64,000 nt of DNA from Succinivibrionaceae bacterium (GCA_019420905.1 JAHZGH010000009.1:124001-188000); one strand, 5' to 3'; positions 43,218 through 53,218 are shown, numbered from the stretch's first letter. Numbers and translations are program-made. Notes: generated from the letters alone by a model not told the origin.

Positions 43218-44912
43218 ATGTGTTCCATTTTCGGTATTTTTGACATAAAAGAGCACCCTGAAGCTCTACGTCAAACAGCTCTGGAAATGTCCCGTAAGCA
43301 GCTGCACCGCGGCCCTGACTGGGAAGGTATTTACCAGGGCGAACATGCTATTATCGTTCATGAGCGTTTATCTATCGTTGATCCGCAAAATGGAGCTCAG
43401 CCTTTATACAATGAAAATAAGACCCATATCTTAGCAGTCAATGGCGAAATCTATAATCACAAGCAGCTAAAAAAGGAACTAAGTGTTGATTATAAATTTA
43501 AAACCGGTTCTGACTGTGAGGTGATCTTACCTTTATATGAAGAGTTTAAGCGTACAGGCAAGAACTTTGTGGATAGACTTGTCGGAGACTTTGCCTTTGT
43601 AATCTACGATGTAGAAGACAATACTATCTTTGCCGCTCGTGATCATATGGGCATTGTTCCTATGTATGTAGGAACAGATAATGCTGGACGCTTTTATGTC
43701 GCCTCAGAGATGAAGGCTCTAACCCCTGTTTGTGATTCTGTACGTGAATTTGCGCCGCGTTCTTATATCTATTCAAAAAACGGATATGATTTCAAGCAAT
43801 ATTATCAGCGTGACTGGTTTAGTTATGACAACGTAAAAAATTGTAAAACCGATATTAAACAGCTAAAGGATGCTTTAATGGATAGCGTCAAGCGTCAGCT
43901 GATGTGCGATGTGCCTTACGGCGTTTTACTCTCAGGAGGTCTTGACTCATCCGTAATTTCTGCAATTGCCAGCCACTATGCTGAAAAGCGCATTGAGGAT
44001 GACGGTAAATCTCAGGCATGGTTCCCTCGCTTGCATTCTTTTGCTATCGGTCTTGAAGGTGCTCCTGATCTCAAGAAGGCACGGGTTGTTGCTGATTATT
44101 TAGGAACAGTGCATCACGAGATCCATTACACCATTCAAGAAGGTATCGATGCTCTGCGTGACGTTATATATCATATTGAAACTTATGATGTGACTACTAT
44201 TCGTGCCTCAACTCCTATGTACTTAATGGCTCGCTATATTAAAGCTATGGGCATCAAGATGGTCCTTTCCGGAGAAGGATCTGACGAAATCTTTGGAGGT
44301 TATCTTTACTTCCACAAAGCTCCTAATGCCAAAGAGATGCATGAAGAGCTAGTCAGAAAACTCGATCAGCTGCATCTTTATGACTGCCTAAGAGCAAATA
44401 AGTCTTTAATGGCCTGGGGAGTGGAAGGACGAGTCCCTTTCTTAGACAAAAAGTTCCTGGATATAGCCATGCGTATTAATCCTGAATCTAAGATGTGCCC
44501 TGGCAGGAGCATTGAGAAAAAGGTCCTTAGAGAAGCCTTCAGCGGCATGCTGCCTGACGAAATTTTATGGCGTCAGAAAGAGCAATTCTCTGACGGCGTC
44601 GGCTATTCTTGGATCGATGCTTTACGCGATTATGCTGAGGATATGGTATCTGATCGCAAATTTGCCGAAGCTGCTATTCGTTTCCCTGTTAACACGCCTC
44701 TGACTAAAGAAGCTTATTTATATCGAGAAATTTTCGAAGATCTTTTCAAGCTTCCATCAGCAGTGCAAACCGTTCCTTATGGTAAATCTGTAGCTTGCTC
44801 AACTCCTACAGCTATTGCTTGGGACGCTAAGTTTGCTAAAATGGCAGATCCATCAGGGCGAGCTGTCACCGATGTTCATGACGATGCTTATGAATTAGGC
44901 CACAAGCTCTGA
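43218..44912 (+). CDS. asnB: Asparagine synthetase B, glutamine-hydrolysing
   Basis: 564 residues from the ATG at 43218 (AAGGA upstream), chosen because it places the nucleophilic cysteine at position 2 (MCSIFGIFD), as required for the N-terminal glutaminase. An upstream in-frame ATG would bury it. The glutaminase half shows QLHRGPDWEG, SIVDPQNGAQP and VNGEIYNH. The synthetase half has the PP-loop LSGGLDSS near 239-245, and EGSDEIFGGYLYF. It makes asparagine from aspartate, ATP and glutamine in the cytoplasm. Close in length to E. coli AsnB; single-gene unit with terminator. Confidence 0.95.
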   Translation: MCSIFGIFDIKEHPEALRQTALEMSRKQLHRGPDWEGIYQGEHAIIVHERLSIVDPQNGAQPLYNENKTHILAVNGEIYNHKQLKKELSVDYKFKTGSDCEVILPLYEEFKRTGKNFVDRLVGDFAFVIYDVEDNTIFAARDHMGIVPMYVGTDNAGRFYVASEMKALTPVCDSVREFAPRSYIYSKNGYDFKQYYQRDWFSYDNVKNCKTDIKQLKDALMDSVKRQLMCDVPYGVLLSGGLDSSVISAIASHYAEKRIEDDGKSQAWFPRLHSFAIGLEGAPDLKKARVVADYLGTVHHEIHYTIQEGIDALRDVIYHIETYDVTTIRASTPMYLMARYIKAMGIKMVLSGEGSDEIFGGYLYFHKAPNAKEMHEELVRKLDQLHLYDCLRANKSLMAWGVEGRVPFLDKKFLDIAMRINPESKMCPGRSIEKKVLREAFSGMLPDEILWRQKEQFSDGVGYSWIDALRDYAEDMVSDRKFAEAAIRFPVNTPLTKEAYLYREIFEDLFKLPSAVQTVPYGKSVACSTPTAIAWDAKFAKMADPSGRAVTDVHDDAYELGHKL

Positions 44913-44940
44913 TTTGAGCTTACACTATAATTATTTGTGA

Positions 44941-44966
44941 AAAGCCACTCTGAAGTGGCTTTTTTT
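44941..44966 (+). terminator. Rho-independent terminator after asnB
   Basis: AAAGCCACT/AGTGGCTTT with a 4-nt CTGA loop and a T run, 28 bp after the asnB stop. The next gene starts 15 bp further on, so its expression depends on read-through or a promoter inside asnB. Confidence 0.88.
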
Positions 44967-44980
44967 ATATAGGAAGATCT

Positions 44981-45988
44981 ATGCTGACACCTCATGGGCT
45001 ATGCCGAGTTCCCTATTATCCTGAACTAAACTGTATTAATTCATCTTTAGCTGATCAAAGCGCCTTAATCCTGTCAATTCTGCTCTATTGGCATTCAAAG
45101 GTTCCTCATCAGCGATTTAACGCCAGAGCTCATGTAAGACAGCTTGCGCGTAATTTAAGAATAGATGAATCTTTAATCAATGATGCATTAAAGAAACTCG
45201 TTGATTTAAAGATCCTAGATTACACAGCTCATGCATTTAAAACCCAAAGCTCAAATCCGCAAAAACAGGAAAAAATTGATGAGTTTTACGATCTTAATTT
45301 TCATAATCTCCATGAAGTTTTAAAATCTCACGGACTCAATATTCCAATTAAGGTATTGTCGCTAGCCGCTGACGACAGCTTTGACCATATGGCTTATATT
45401 AGTCCTGAAAGACTGCCAGCTTTGCAAGGTCTTTACGGTATGCTCAAAGGAGAGAAATACGATAAAACAGCTCTCAGCATAGCTTATATTCTCTGCGGAA
45501 TCTGTAAGGATCCTTCTTACGAAGCGTTCTCCTATAAGGCTCTAGCTCCTGGATGGCGAATGCTTGTACAGGCAGATGCCGATCCTAATTTGGTCGCTCA
45601 AAGATGGATGCGCCAGGGAGAGAGATCTATCGATGTCGATCTAGGTGACGGAGCTTTCTTTCTGCCTGATGGTAATTATTTCGGTACTGAAAAGCATTAT
45701 ATCTGGCACTCTAAAAAGCTCAATGAGCCCAAAATATTAGCTGCAAGCCTTTATTTAGCGGCCACAGCCTGCAGTGATGAAGTAAGCTTTTTCTCAGATC
45801 TGCCTCTTATGCAGCTGCAAGAAAGCTTTTATATATTACACCGCTTTACTAATCTTTTAGGAAAAATTGATGAGGCATATTACAAAAATCTCGATCTTTT
45901 AGGTGAAGATAAAATTCAGGCACAGGAATTCTATCAAAAATTAATAGCTGAAGTTGAAAAAGCTCCAGCTTGTTTGTTTTACTCTTAA
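44981..45988 (+). CDS. Uncharacterised protein with predicted N-terminal winged helix
   Basis: 335 residues, family not recognised. The segment at about 28-85 (ALILSILLYWH, ARAHVRQLARNLRIDESLI, DALKKLVDLKILDY) has the alternation expected of a winged helix-turn-helix, like the N-terminal domain of replication or DnaD/DnaT-type proteins. The rest looks globular and cytoplasmic, with no signal or membrane segment. An AGGA ribosome site lies six bases before the ATG. It begins just after the asnB terminator and has its own terminator, so it may be a read-through partner of asnB or an independent gene. Coding quality and codon use match the neighbours. Confidence 0.6.
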   Translation: MLTPHGLCRVPYYPELNCINSSLADQSALILSILLYWHSKVPHQRFNARAHVRQLARNLRIDESLINDALKKLVDLKILDYTAHAFKTQSSNPQKQEKIDEFYDLNFHNLHEVLKSHGLNIPIKVLSLAADDSFDHMAYISPERLPALQGLYGMLKGEKYDKTALSIAYILCGICKDPSYEAFSYKALAPGWRMLVQADADPNLVAQRWMRQGERSIDVDLGDGAFFLPDGNYFGTEKHYIWHSKKLNEPKILAASLYLAATACSDEVSFFSDLPLMQLQESFYILHRFTNLLGKIDEAYYKNLDLLGEDKIQAQEFYQKLIAEVEKAPACLFYS

Positions 45989-46030
45989 ATTCTTATAAAA
46001 AATCTTTTTTAAATTTAAGCTAAAAAAACT

Positions 46031-46070
46031 AAAGCCCTGCCTGTTCTTAAATATCAAAAGGAGGGCTTTT
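46031..46070. terminator. Terminator after the uncharacterised gene
   Basis: AAAGCCCT-CCT pairs with AGG-AGGGCTTT across a 16-nt loop, ending in a short T run. Confidence 0.6.
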
Positions 46071-46268
46071 ATAAAAGATATACCTAAGAAATTGTATTTA
46101 TTAAATTAGCTTTAGCTGTTCAGAGTATAAAAAAATATTTCCTGACTTAGTAAAATATATTTATATAAAAAATACTTTTATTCCGTCTTCCAAGCTTTTC
46201 AAAAAATCATAAAGCTCTTTTGTCTGCATTCATCGTATTTATTTAGCTTGCCTTACTTAGATAGCAAT

Positions 46269-47357
46269 TTAAGATAAAAAATCATCAATTCTTACGGCGT
46301 TATGCTGAGCTCCTATAGCCAAAGCCATCACTCTAAAGATATATTCTTGATCCATTGCTTTATTAGTACCATCTAAAATATCGCGGATCATCTGCTTGAA
46401 AAAGGGATAACCGTATTTTCCTGAGGCATTAATATAATGTTCTCCCTCTGCATCTGCATAAAAAATATGATCTCCTTCATTATTTGAAGCTACATCAAGA
46501 TATTTGCGTATTTCTATATAACCTTTATCTCCAATGATAAAAGTACGGCCGTCTCCCCAGGCCCGCAATCCCGAAGGTGTAAACCAGTCTACTCTAAAAA
46601 AACCCGAGACGCCATTGTCGCACTCAAGCATAACCTCGCCGTAGTCTTGAAAATTTTTATATTCTCTATGAGCATAATTGCCGATTCTGCTGCAGAGAAT
46701 ACGAGCATCTCTAGCATTACTGAAAAATAAGATCTGCTCAATTTGATGACAGCCTATATCAGTAAGAATTCCTCCGCTCTTTTTATCATTAAAAAACCAT
46801 TCCGGTCTCTCATTAGCACTGAGACGATGCGGTCCGAAGCCTTGTACGCCTATCACCTTGCCAATTTTGCCGTCTTTTATCAATTGCTCTGCACATACCA
46901 TTGCTTCTACATGCAGCCGTTCTGAAAAGTATACAAAGAGCCGGCATTTTGATTTTTTTACCTCCTGACATACAGAGTAAAGCTGTTTTAATGAAGTCAT
47001 TGCAGGCTTATCAGCAAAGACATGCTTGCCGTGTTTAAGAGATAAAAGCTCAATTTCTGAACGAAATGCCGGAACTGCGGCTGTTGCTACCATATTAATG
47101 GAAGGATCTTTTAAAATATCGTCAGCACTTTGACAAATCTCACAGGAAGGATATTTTCTAATAAATACCTCAACCTTAGAGCTGTCTTTATCATATACCT
47201 TACAGATCTCAGCTCCAGCCTCAAAAAGGCCGTTGCACATGCCGTAAATATGTCCATGATCCAATCCTATTACGCCAACTTTAAATTCATTTTTAGCGCA
47301 AACAGGTGTAAATATTCCATGAGGAGCATAATTTTGACCATCATCTTTTATCTGCAT
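46269..47357 (-). CDS. Gfo/Idh/MocA family oxidoreductase
   Basis: 362-residue NAD(P)-dependent sugar or inositol-type dehydrogenase. The N-terminal Rossmann start KVGVIGLDHGHIYGM replaces the usual GxGxxG glycine with histidine-containing residues, which occurs in some subfamilies. HVFADKPAM is the EKP-type motif with the catalytic lysine, and GGILTDIGCHQIEQ holds the catalytic aspartate-histidine part. An unrelated-looking N-terminal extension of about 25 residues precedes the fold. Last gene of a LacI-TRAP operon; it should oxidise the imported sugar acid or a derivative. AGGAG precedes the ATG. Confidence 0.85.
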   Translation of the reverse strand: MQIKDDGQNYAPHGIFTPVCAKNEFKVGVIGLDHGHIYGMCNGLFEAGAEICKVYDKDSSKVEVFIRKYPSCEICQSADDILKDPSINMVATAAVPAFRSEIELLSLKHGKHVFADKPAMTSLKQLYSVCQEVKKSKCRLFVYFSERLHVEAMVCAEQLIKDGKIGKVIGVQGFGPHRLSANERPEWFFNDKKSGGILTDIGCHQIEQILFFSNARDARILCSRIGNYAHREYKNFQDYGEVMLECDNGVSGFFRVDWFTPSGLRAWGDGRTFIIGDKGYIEIRKYLDVASNNEGDHIFYADAEGEHYINASGKYGYPFFKQMIRDILDGTNKAMDQEYIFRVMALAIGAQHNAVRIDDFLS

Positions 47358-47365
47358 TTTTTCTC

Positions 47366-48646
47366 CTAATCTATCACATTAGGCAAAAAGGTAACAAAAG
47401 AAGGAACAAATAATAAAAGCATCGCCAGACTTATAATTACTGCCAAATACGGCAGCATCGGCTTTACACTTTGCTCTAGCGGTAGCTTACCAATGCCGCA
47501 GCTTATAAATAAAAAAGTTCCTACCGGTGGCGTAATTGCTCCTATCTGCATGACAATTACCATTAAAACCCCATAATGAATTGGATCAAAATTAAATGCA
47601 TCTCCAACTGTTAAAACTGTGGTAGCAAACATTGCAATTAAGACAGTCGGATCCAAAAACATACCTAAAACCAAGAAGACGGCCATTAAAAATACTGAGG
47701 CTAGATAAGGATTTTGCAGTACATCTACTGCCAAATGCAGAATTTGCGTCTGAAAATGCATACGCACTAAAACATTTGAAAGAATGCTAGCTGCGGCAAT
47801 AATCAGCATAACTACTGAAGTAGTTTTTGCACTCTCAAAAATTATTGATCCTAAATCTTTAACTTTTAAGGTGTGAGTTATAAACATGCCGTAAACTATG
47901 CCATATGCTATAGCTAAAACTCCCGATTCAGTTGGGGTTACAAGCCCGCTTAAAATTCCAACTAAAATAATCAAAGGCATAGTCAGTGCGCCTATTGATT
48001 TTATAAACATCTTTAGAATATTTGCAAAAGAAAACTGCCTTGCGGAAATCTTATATCCTCGCTTTATATATATAAAATAATTAACTGCTATAAGAGCTAT
48101 GCATAACATAGCCCCAGGAATAAAACCTCCTAAAAACAGCTTGCCTACCGGGACTTCTGTATAAAACGAGTATAAAATCATTGCTATGCTCGGAGGTACT
48201 ATAGGGCTCATCATGGAGGCCGCTGTAGTTACTGCCACGGCATAATCTTTTTCATACCCCTGCTTTTCCATAGCAGGTATCAGCATTCCGCCTATGGCAG
48301 AGGCATTAGCAATACCAGAGCCCTGAATGCCTCCAAACATAAAAGAAGCAAAAGTAGTACAGTGAGCTAAGCCTCCGCTAGTATTTCCCAATAAAGCCTT
48401 GGCAAAGGCTACTAATCTGTCGGTTATCTGCGCTTTAGTCATGATATTACCGGCAATGATAAAGAAAGGAATGGCCATCAGAGAAAAGGAATTAATGCTT
48501 CCGAACATTTTAATTATGACCATATGAAAGGGAATCCCCATAGCTAAAGCTGAAACTACGGCCACAATAATAATGGATATAAATATGGGAATGCCTGTAA
48601 AAATTAATAAAAGTATCCCGATTAATATGAATAAGCCCTCAAGCAT
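47366..48646 (-). CDS. TRAP transporter large permease subunit (module 4)
   Basis: 426-residue DctM subunit, about 12 membrane segments. Motifs: GIPIFISIII at the start, FGGIQGSGIANASAIG, SPIVPPSIAMILYS, VTPTESGVLAIAYG and GAITPPVGTFLF. It belongs to a different DctM branch from modules 2 and 3. Located 10 bp after the small subunit gene and 8 bp before the oxidoreductase on the same strand. Confidence 0.92.
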   Translation of the reverse strand: MLEGLFILIGILLLIFTGIPIFISIIIVAVVSALAMGIPFHMVIIKMFGSINSFSLMAIPFFIIAGNIMTKAQITDRLVAFAKALLGNTSGGLAHCTTFASFMFGGIQGSGIANASAIGGMLIPAMEKQGYEKDYAVAVTTAASMMSPIVPPSIAMILYSFYTEVPVGKLFLGGFIPGAMLCIALIAVNYFIYIKRGYKISARQFSFANILKMFIKSIGALTMPLIILVGILSGLVTPTESGVLAIAYGIVYGMFITHTLKVKDLGSIIFESAKTTSVVMLIIAAASILSNVLVRMHFQTQILHLAVDVLQNPYLASVFLMAVFLVLGMFLDPTVLIAMFATTVLTVGDAFNFDPIHYGVLMVIVMQIGAITPPVGTFLFISCGIGKLPLEQSVKPMLPYLAVIISLAMLLLFVPSFVTFLPNVID

Positions 48647-48656
48647 AAACAGTCCC

Positions 48657-49145
48657 TTAATGTTTTTTCAGCTGTGGATCGATTCCTAAAAATAGCAGTA
48701 AAAACTCTATAAATAAGCCTCCTATGCCTATGGGAATTGCACTGTAAAACCAAGCTATAGACATATCTACATTTTGAAGCATGCTTTTTCTCATTGAAAA
48801 TGTGTAAGTTGCTCCATAAAACACAATGGCTGCTAAAACTATTAAGACTAATAATAAAGTAAGCTTTTTTACAATAAATTTCGCCTTGGCTTTAAAGTAT
48901 CTGTCAACAAAGTAATCAACCGTCATATGCGTGCCCTTGCGAGCTCCGCAGCTTGAAGCTAAAAAAACTACCCAAATTGAGGTGAGACGCATAATTTCAT
49001 CGCCGCAGGCAAAAGGAGTAAGGTCACCAGGTGAAAAATAACGTAAAATTACCTGTATAAAACAAAGGATAACAATAACGCTTAATAAAGAAATTACTGC
49101 TAGCGTTCGGATCTTATCGAAAATCATGTACATTTTTAAGAACAT
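48657..49145 (-). CDS. TRAP transporter small permease subunit (module 4)
   Basis: 162-residue DctQ-type membrane protein with four hydrophobic segments. The family region is CGDEIMRLTSIWVVFLASS near TM2, followed by RKGTHMTVDYF. AGGGAC precedes the ATG. Between the receptor and large-subunit genes. Confidence 0.85.
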   Translation of the reverse strand: MFLKMYMIFDKIRTLAVISLLSVIVILCFIQVILRYFSPGDLTPFACGDEIMRLTSIWVVFLASSCGARKGTHMTVDYFVDRYFKAKAKFIVKKLTLLLVLIVLAAIVFYGATYTFSMRKSMLQNVDMSIAWFYSAIPIGIGGLFIEFLLLFLGIDPQLKKH

Positions 49146-49182
49146 ATAAAGTCCCTAAGGGCCATAAAGCCATTGCACGCCT

Positions 49183-50161
49183 TTATTTAATCGATTGAAT
49201 CTTTTCAATAAAGCTAGACCAATTCTCGCCCTTGCTCTTATATTCTTCAAGCATAGGCGCACAAGCTTCCTTCCATTTCTGAATATCTTCGATATAAGTT
49301 ACAACTAAACCTTCCTTCTTCATAGCCTCAAGCGCCTTTACCTGATCTTCATCATCAAGCCATGCCTGATAATCAGCAGCCTTTTGGGCACATTCAGCTA
49401 CAATTTTCTGCAAGTCCTCAGGCAGCGCTTCATACCAATCCTTGTTGAAAAAATAATAAACACAGGAAATGATATGATTGGTAATAGCCATATACTTAGC
49501 TTCATCTTCAAAATGCATTGAATGAATCATCGACGGCGAGGCTTCCATACCGTCAATCACATTAGTCTGCAGTGCAGTATATATTTCATTCCAATCCATC
49601 GTAGTACCAGCTGCGCCTAACCTTTTGAACATATCAATATAAATAGCATTAGGTCCGCGCATTTTAAGCGATTTCATATCTTCAATCGATTTAACCGGCT
49701 TTACCGTTAATATATGGCGTGCCCCCTGAGACTGGCCTGCCATAGCAATAAATCCATACTCTTTAAGGCGCTTAGAAACCTCATCCTGAACACCATCTAA
49801 AACACGACGATAATGCTCATTATTGTCTACCAAAAAAGGAAACTCAAACATCATAAGCTCAGGAACCCAAGTTCCAGGCCCAGTGCCTGGAGAAGCTACC
49901 ACCATCTCCAAAGCTCCTATTTTGCACATTTCCACCTGCTCGCTTTGTGAGCCTAATTCAGATCCAAAATTAGCCGAAGCTTCTATTCTGCCCTGAGTTT
50001 TTTCATTAATTAAGTCAACAAATTTCTGTAAAGCCTTGCCTACAGTTCCTGTAGCTGCCAAATTGGAGCTAGCTCTCAATTTCATAATCAGCTCCATAAG
50101 CTGGCCCTAAAATAAAATATAGCCCTGCCATCAATAAAGTTAATTTTTGTAATAACCTCAT
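49183..50161 (-). pseudogene. TRAP substrate-binding protein (module 4) with apparent frameshift after the signal peptide
   Basis: DctP-family receptor: LKMRGPNAIYIDMFKRLGA, with the conserved arginine, and NVIDGMEASPSM. The long open frame (to 50097) lacks a signal peptide and a ribosome site. In another frame a well-placed GGAG and ATG at 50161 begin a perfect signal peptide (MRLLQKLTLLMAGLYF, then ILGPAYGAD) that meets a stop a few codons later. Removing one A from the AAA at about 50080-50082 joins the frames as GADYELRASSN, a normal mature start. So the gene carries a one-base frameshift, or the assembly has an error. The rest is intact. Confidence 0.75.
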
Positions 50162-50190
50162 AAATAACTCCATATGCTTTTATCTATTTC

Positions 50191-51228
50191 TTAGATAACA
50201 ATAGAGTTGCCATGATTTAGCTTACATGGCACATACTCATTTACAAATTTATTTTCCTCAATTTCTCCTTTAATAATGGACAGCATTAATTTTGCAGCTC
50301 GCTTGCCTATTAAAGGTCCATTGAGATCGACGCAAGTAAAATTATTTAAGCCGGAAGTTGCCCACTTAGGTGCGCCGACAATTGACACAGAAATATCACG
50401 TCCTGGGATCATCCCCCTTTCAATCAGGTATTTAATTCCCATACGAGCATGAATATGATTTGCAAAAACCAGACCTTCGAGCTTAGGACTCATTTCTAAA
50501 GCCTGCTTAGTAAGCTCATATCCAGTATCTTCATTTAACGGACCGTCAAGACAAAGGGCTGAAGCCTGAAGATCAAATCTTTCAATAACATCCTTAAAAG
50601 CTTGGCAGCGTCTCTCTAGGCCTCCAAAGCCGCCAGTCCAATCAATAAAAGCTAAATTCTTATGCGCTGCATGAATAAGCTCTAATGTAGCCTTTTCTGA
50701 ACTTTGATAGTTTTCTGTAAGAATGCTGTGATAACCAACCTTTACTCTATCAAAATAGCGATCCATTACTACAAGCGGGATCCCTCTTTTAATTAAGCTT
50801 AAGGTAAAATCCTCAGAATTCGGGCTTGGCACCATAAAGATGCCGTCCACACGCTGTTCACACATACGTTTGACAATCACGGACTCTCGCTTTGGATCAT
50901 CGAATGTATTGCAGATAGAAAGAATATAGCCTTCTTTTTCCAGCTCAACTTCAATTTCCAAAGCCATTTGAGTAAAAAATTCATTAAAGAATTGAGGAAT
51001 TAAAACAGCTATAAGATTGCGAGGCCGACCTTTAAGATTAGAAGCAACGTTACTTTGAATGTAATTTAGCTCCTGAGCTGCGGCAATAATCTTTTTACGC
51101 AATTCCTGAGAACAATAACGCTTAGCTTTACCAGATGAGCCATTTAAAACAAAGGAAACAACACTCGGGGAAACCCCTACCACTTTAGCGATATCTGTAA
51201 TAGTTGTAAAACGAGACTGAGCGGCCAT
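50191..51228 (-). CDS. LacI family transcriptional regulator (TRAP module 4)
   Basis: 345 residues. HTH at about 9-32 (ITDIAKVVGVSPSVVSFVLN), then the hinge and a sensor domain opening with IAVLIPQFFNEF. First gene of the LacI-TRAP-oxidoreductase operon, 29 bp before the TRAP receptor, so it likely regulates its own operon in response to the transported sugar acid. AAGG lies just before the ATG. A 12-bp inverted repeat lies upstream at 51287-51320. Confidence 0.88.
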   Translation of the reverse strand: MAAQSRFTTITDIAKVVGVSPSVVSFVLNGSSGKAKRYCSQELRKKIIAAAQELNYIQSNVASNLKGRPRNLIAVLIPQFFNEFFTQMALEIEVELEKEGYILSICNTFDDPKRESVIVKRMCEQRVDGIFMVPSPNSEDFTLSLIKRGIPLVVMDRYFDRVKVGYHSILTENYQSSEKATLELIHAAHKNLAFIDWTGGFGGLERRCQAFKDVIERFDLQASALCLDGPLNEDTGYELTKQALEMSPKLEGLVFANHIHARMGIKYLIERGMIPGRDISVSIVGAPKWATSGLNNFTCVDLNGPLIGKRAAKLMLSIIKGEIEENKFVNEYVPCKLNHGNSIVI

Positions 51229-51286
51229 ACCTTACTATCCATCAAACAATATATCAGACTTTATTGCTAATAATTTTTCAAAGAAC

Positions 51287-51320
51287 AGCTGTATATAAAT
51301 TTACAGACTTATATACAGCT
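51287..51320. repeat. 12-bp inverted repeat between ttcA and the LacI operon
   Basis: AGCTGTATATAA and TTATATACAGCT are perfect inverted arms separated by 10 bases. It lies after ttcA and about 60 bp before the lacI-type gene on the same strand. It could be the ttcA terminator, although the T tract is weak, or an operator for the LacI protein. Confidence 0.6.
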
Positions 51321-51354
51321 CTCCATCTCCGCTCTTTACGCACTAAATATATGA

Positions 51355-52227
51355 TTACTTAACCTTTGGACCATCAGAAATATTTGAAAAATCAAATATA
51401 TTTTTATCATAAAGATGAGAAGGTACCACATTTCCTAAGGCTTTGAAAGCAATATCGGCCCGCTTTGGATTAGTTTTGTCCCATTCTCTTATCATCTTTG
51501 CCATATTAGCACGCTGCTGATCTTCGCCCCAGCCGCATAACCCCTTAGGCAGTAATGGATACTGCTTAAGCTTAGCTAAAGTCTTCAAATCGCGTTCTCG
51601 GCAATAAACTAATGGTCTAATTACTGTCAAATCATCCTTATCCGTGCGCAGAATCGGCGGCATGGATTTAATAATGCCTGAATAAAATAAATTTAAAAAG
51701 AAAGTCGCCAAAACATCATCTTTATGATGTCCAAGCGCAATTTTATTAGCTCCTATCTCACGAGCAATGCCATAAATCTTGCCTCGCCTTAAACGTGAGC
51801 AAAGCGGGCAATAAGGCTGTCCTGCAGGGATCTTTTCTTTACATAGATCATAAATCGGATATTTTTCAATAATATATTCAAGACCTACTTTCTTTAAATG
51901 CTCCTCTAAAAGATAAGTCGGAGCATTAGGGAAACCAGGATCAACATGCACTGGAATCAGGGTAAACTGAATCGGTGCTGAGCGCTTTAACGATAAAAGC
52001 ATATCTAAAAGCGCATAACTGTCCTTGCCTCCGGACATTGCTACAATAATCCTATCGTTTTCCTCAATCATGCCGTAATCACCTATGGCATGACCTACTT
52101 TACGACGCAAGCGCTTATAAAGCTTATCTGCCTTATATTTCTCCTGTTTATCAGTAAGATTAAAATAAGGGCTGACATTACGTCCATAAATATCAGCCTC
52201 TTTTGATAAAGAAGTGTCGTTTTGCAT
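51355..52227 (-). CDS. ttcA: tRNA 2-thiocytidine biosynthesis protein TtcA
   Basis: 290 residues from the ATG at 52227, one base after the uspE stop; an in-frame TTG inside uspE is less likely. TtcA thiolates cytidine-32 of some tRNAs using an iron-sulfur cluster and ATP. The PP-loop MSGGKDSYALLDML (65-70 core) binds ATP; YCPLCSRLRRG supplies the cysteine pair at about 140 and 143, and a third cysteine is in GLCGWGEDQ. Translationally coupled to uspE. Confidence 0.93.
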   Translation of the reverse strand: MQNDTSLSKEADIYGRNVSPYFNLTDKQEKYKADKLYKRLRRKVGHAIGDYGMIEENDRIIVAMSGGKDSYALLDMLLSLKRSAPIQFTLIPVHVDPGFPNAPTYLLEEHLKKVGLEYIIEKYPIYDLCKEKIPAGQPYCPLCSRLRRGKIYGIAREIGANKIALGHHKDDVLATFFLNLFYSGIIKSMPPILRTDKDDLTVIRPLVYCRERDLKTLAKLKQYPLLPKGLCGWGEDQQRANMAKMIREWDKTNPKRADIAFKALGNVVPSHLYDKNIFDFSNISDGPKVK

Positions 52228-52228
52228 A

Positions 52229-53218
52229 TTAGATTTTTTTTGTCTGTTCAGATGTAGGAATACGCTCAATCACGCTCTTAGGCGTAATTACCGCCACATC
52301 ACAATCTAAAGCATCGATAACGCGTTCGCAAATATTACCGACTAAGGCAACAGCTATGCCTTTTCGCGCAGTAGTTCCAATGAATAAAGCAGTTGGATTT
52401 AACTCTTTACACAAAGCCGGAAGCACCTCATCAGGCTGACCTTCACGAATATGGCAATTCTCTGCTGGAATTTTATGTCTAGCCGCAAAAGCTAAAACAG
52501 CCTTACATCCATCCTTAAGCACGCTATCGGCAAAGCTGTTTGAAGACAAGCCTGGCATATCTAAGGCTGCCGGAGGAACAAAAGGAGGAATGGCATTGAT
52601 AATATGCACAGCACAGCCTGTGTATTTAGATAATTCTTGTGCCTCGCGTAAAAGACGTACATTAGTAAGTCTTACGGATACATCATCAGGCGTACTTAAA
52701 TCGATGGCTACTGCAATAGTGCCGGTCGGTGACCACATATGATCCTGAGCTATAAATACTGGTACCGGAGAGTGGCGTAATAGTTGCCAATCTAAAGGAG
52801 TAAAGATTACTGAGTCCAAAATACCATGAACTTCAGCCGTCTTAATTAAAATATTGCATCCTTCTTCTTTAGCAATGGCTGTTAATTCCTTACCTATGCT
52901 GCGCGTCCAGATGATCTTGCGCTCAATCGGTACCCCCATAGCATGAATAGATAAATAAGCATCAAGCCAGCCTTCATACTTTTGCAGCAAATTCTTCTTC
53001 ATCTCAGAGCTCTGTTCAATCGAGAGAACATGAGTCAAATCCCATGAATTATCATATACCGGCATTACTGCTACAATACGCAAGTCAGCGTGCTGTGCCC
53101 CTTGATTCTTATACTGACGCACTTTCTGCAAATTATATAAAGCTAAAGCTCGCTCTAAGGCCGGCTGACGAAATTGCTGCGGTTCAATCACAACCAGAAT
53201 GCTTTTAACTCTTCTCAT
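52229..53218 (-). CDS. uspE: Universal stress protein UspE
   Basis: 329-residue tandem universal-stress-protein, the normal length and two-domain form of UspE. Domain 1 starts with KSILVVIEPQQF and domain 2 with TIAVAIDLSTP. The second half contains the PALCKELNPTALFIGTTARKG part, related to the ATP-loop of USP domains. Linked in E. coli to stress survival and cell interactions. AGGGAG precedes the ATG. First gene of an uspE-ttcA operon. Confidence 0.9.
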   Translation of the reverse strand: MRRVKSILVVIEPQQFRQPALERALALYNLQKVRQYKNQGAQHADLRIVAVMPVYDNSWDLTHVLSIEQSSEMKKNLLQKYEGWLDAYLSIHAMGVPIERKIIWTRSIGKELTAIAKEEGCNILIKTAEVHGILDSVIFTPLDWQLLRHSPVPVFIAQDHMWSPTGTIAVAIDLSTPDDVSVRLTNVRLLREAQELSKYTGCAVHIINAIPPFVPPAALDMPGLSSNSFADSVLKDGCKAVLAFAARHKIPAENCHIREGQPDEVLPALCKELNPTALFIGTTARKGIAVALVGNICERVIDALDCDVAVITPKSVIERIPTSEQTKKI

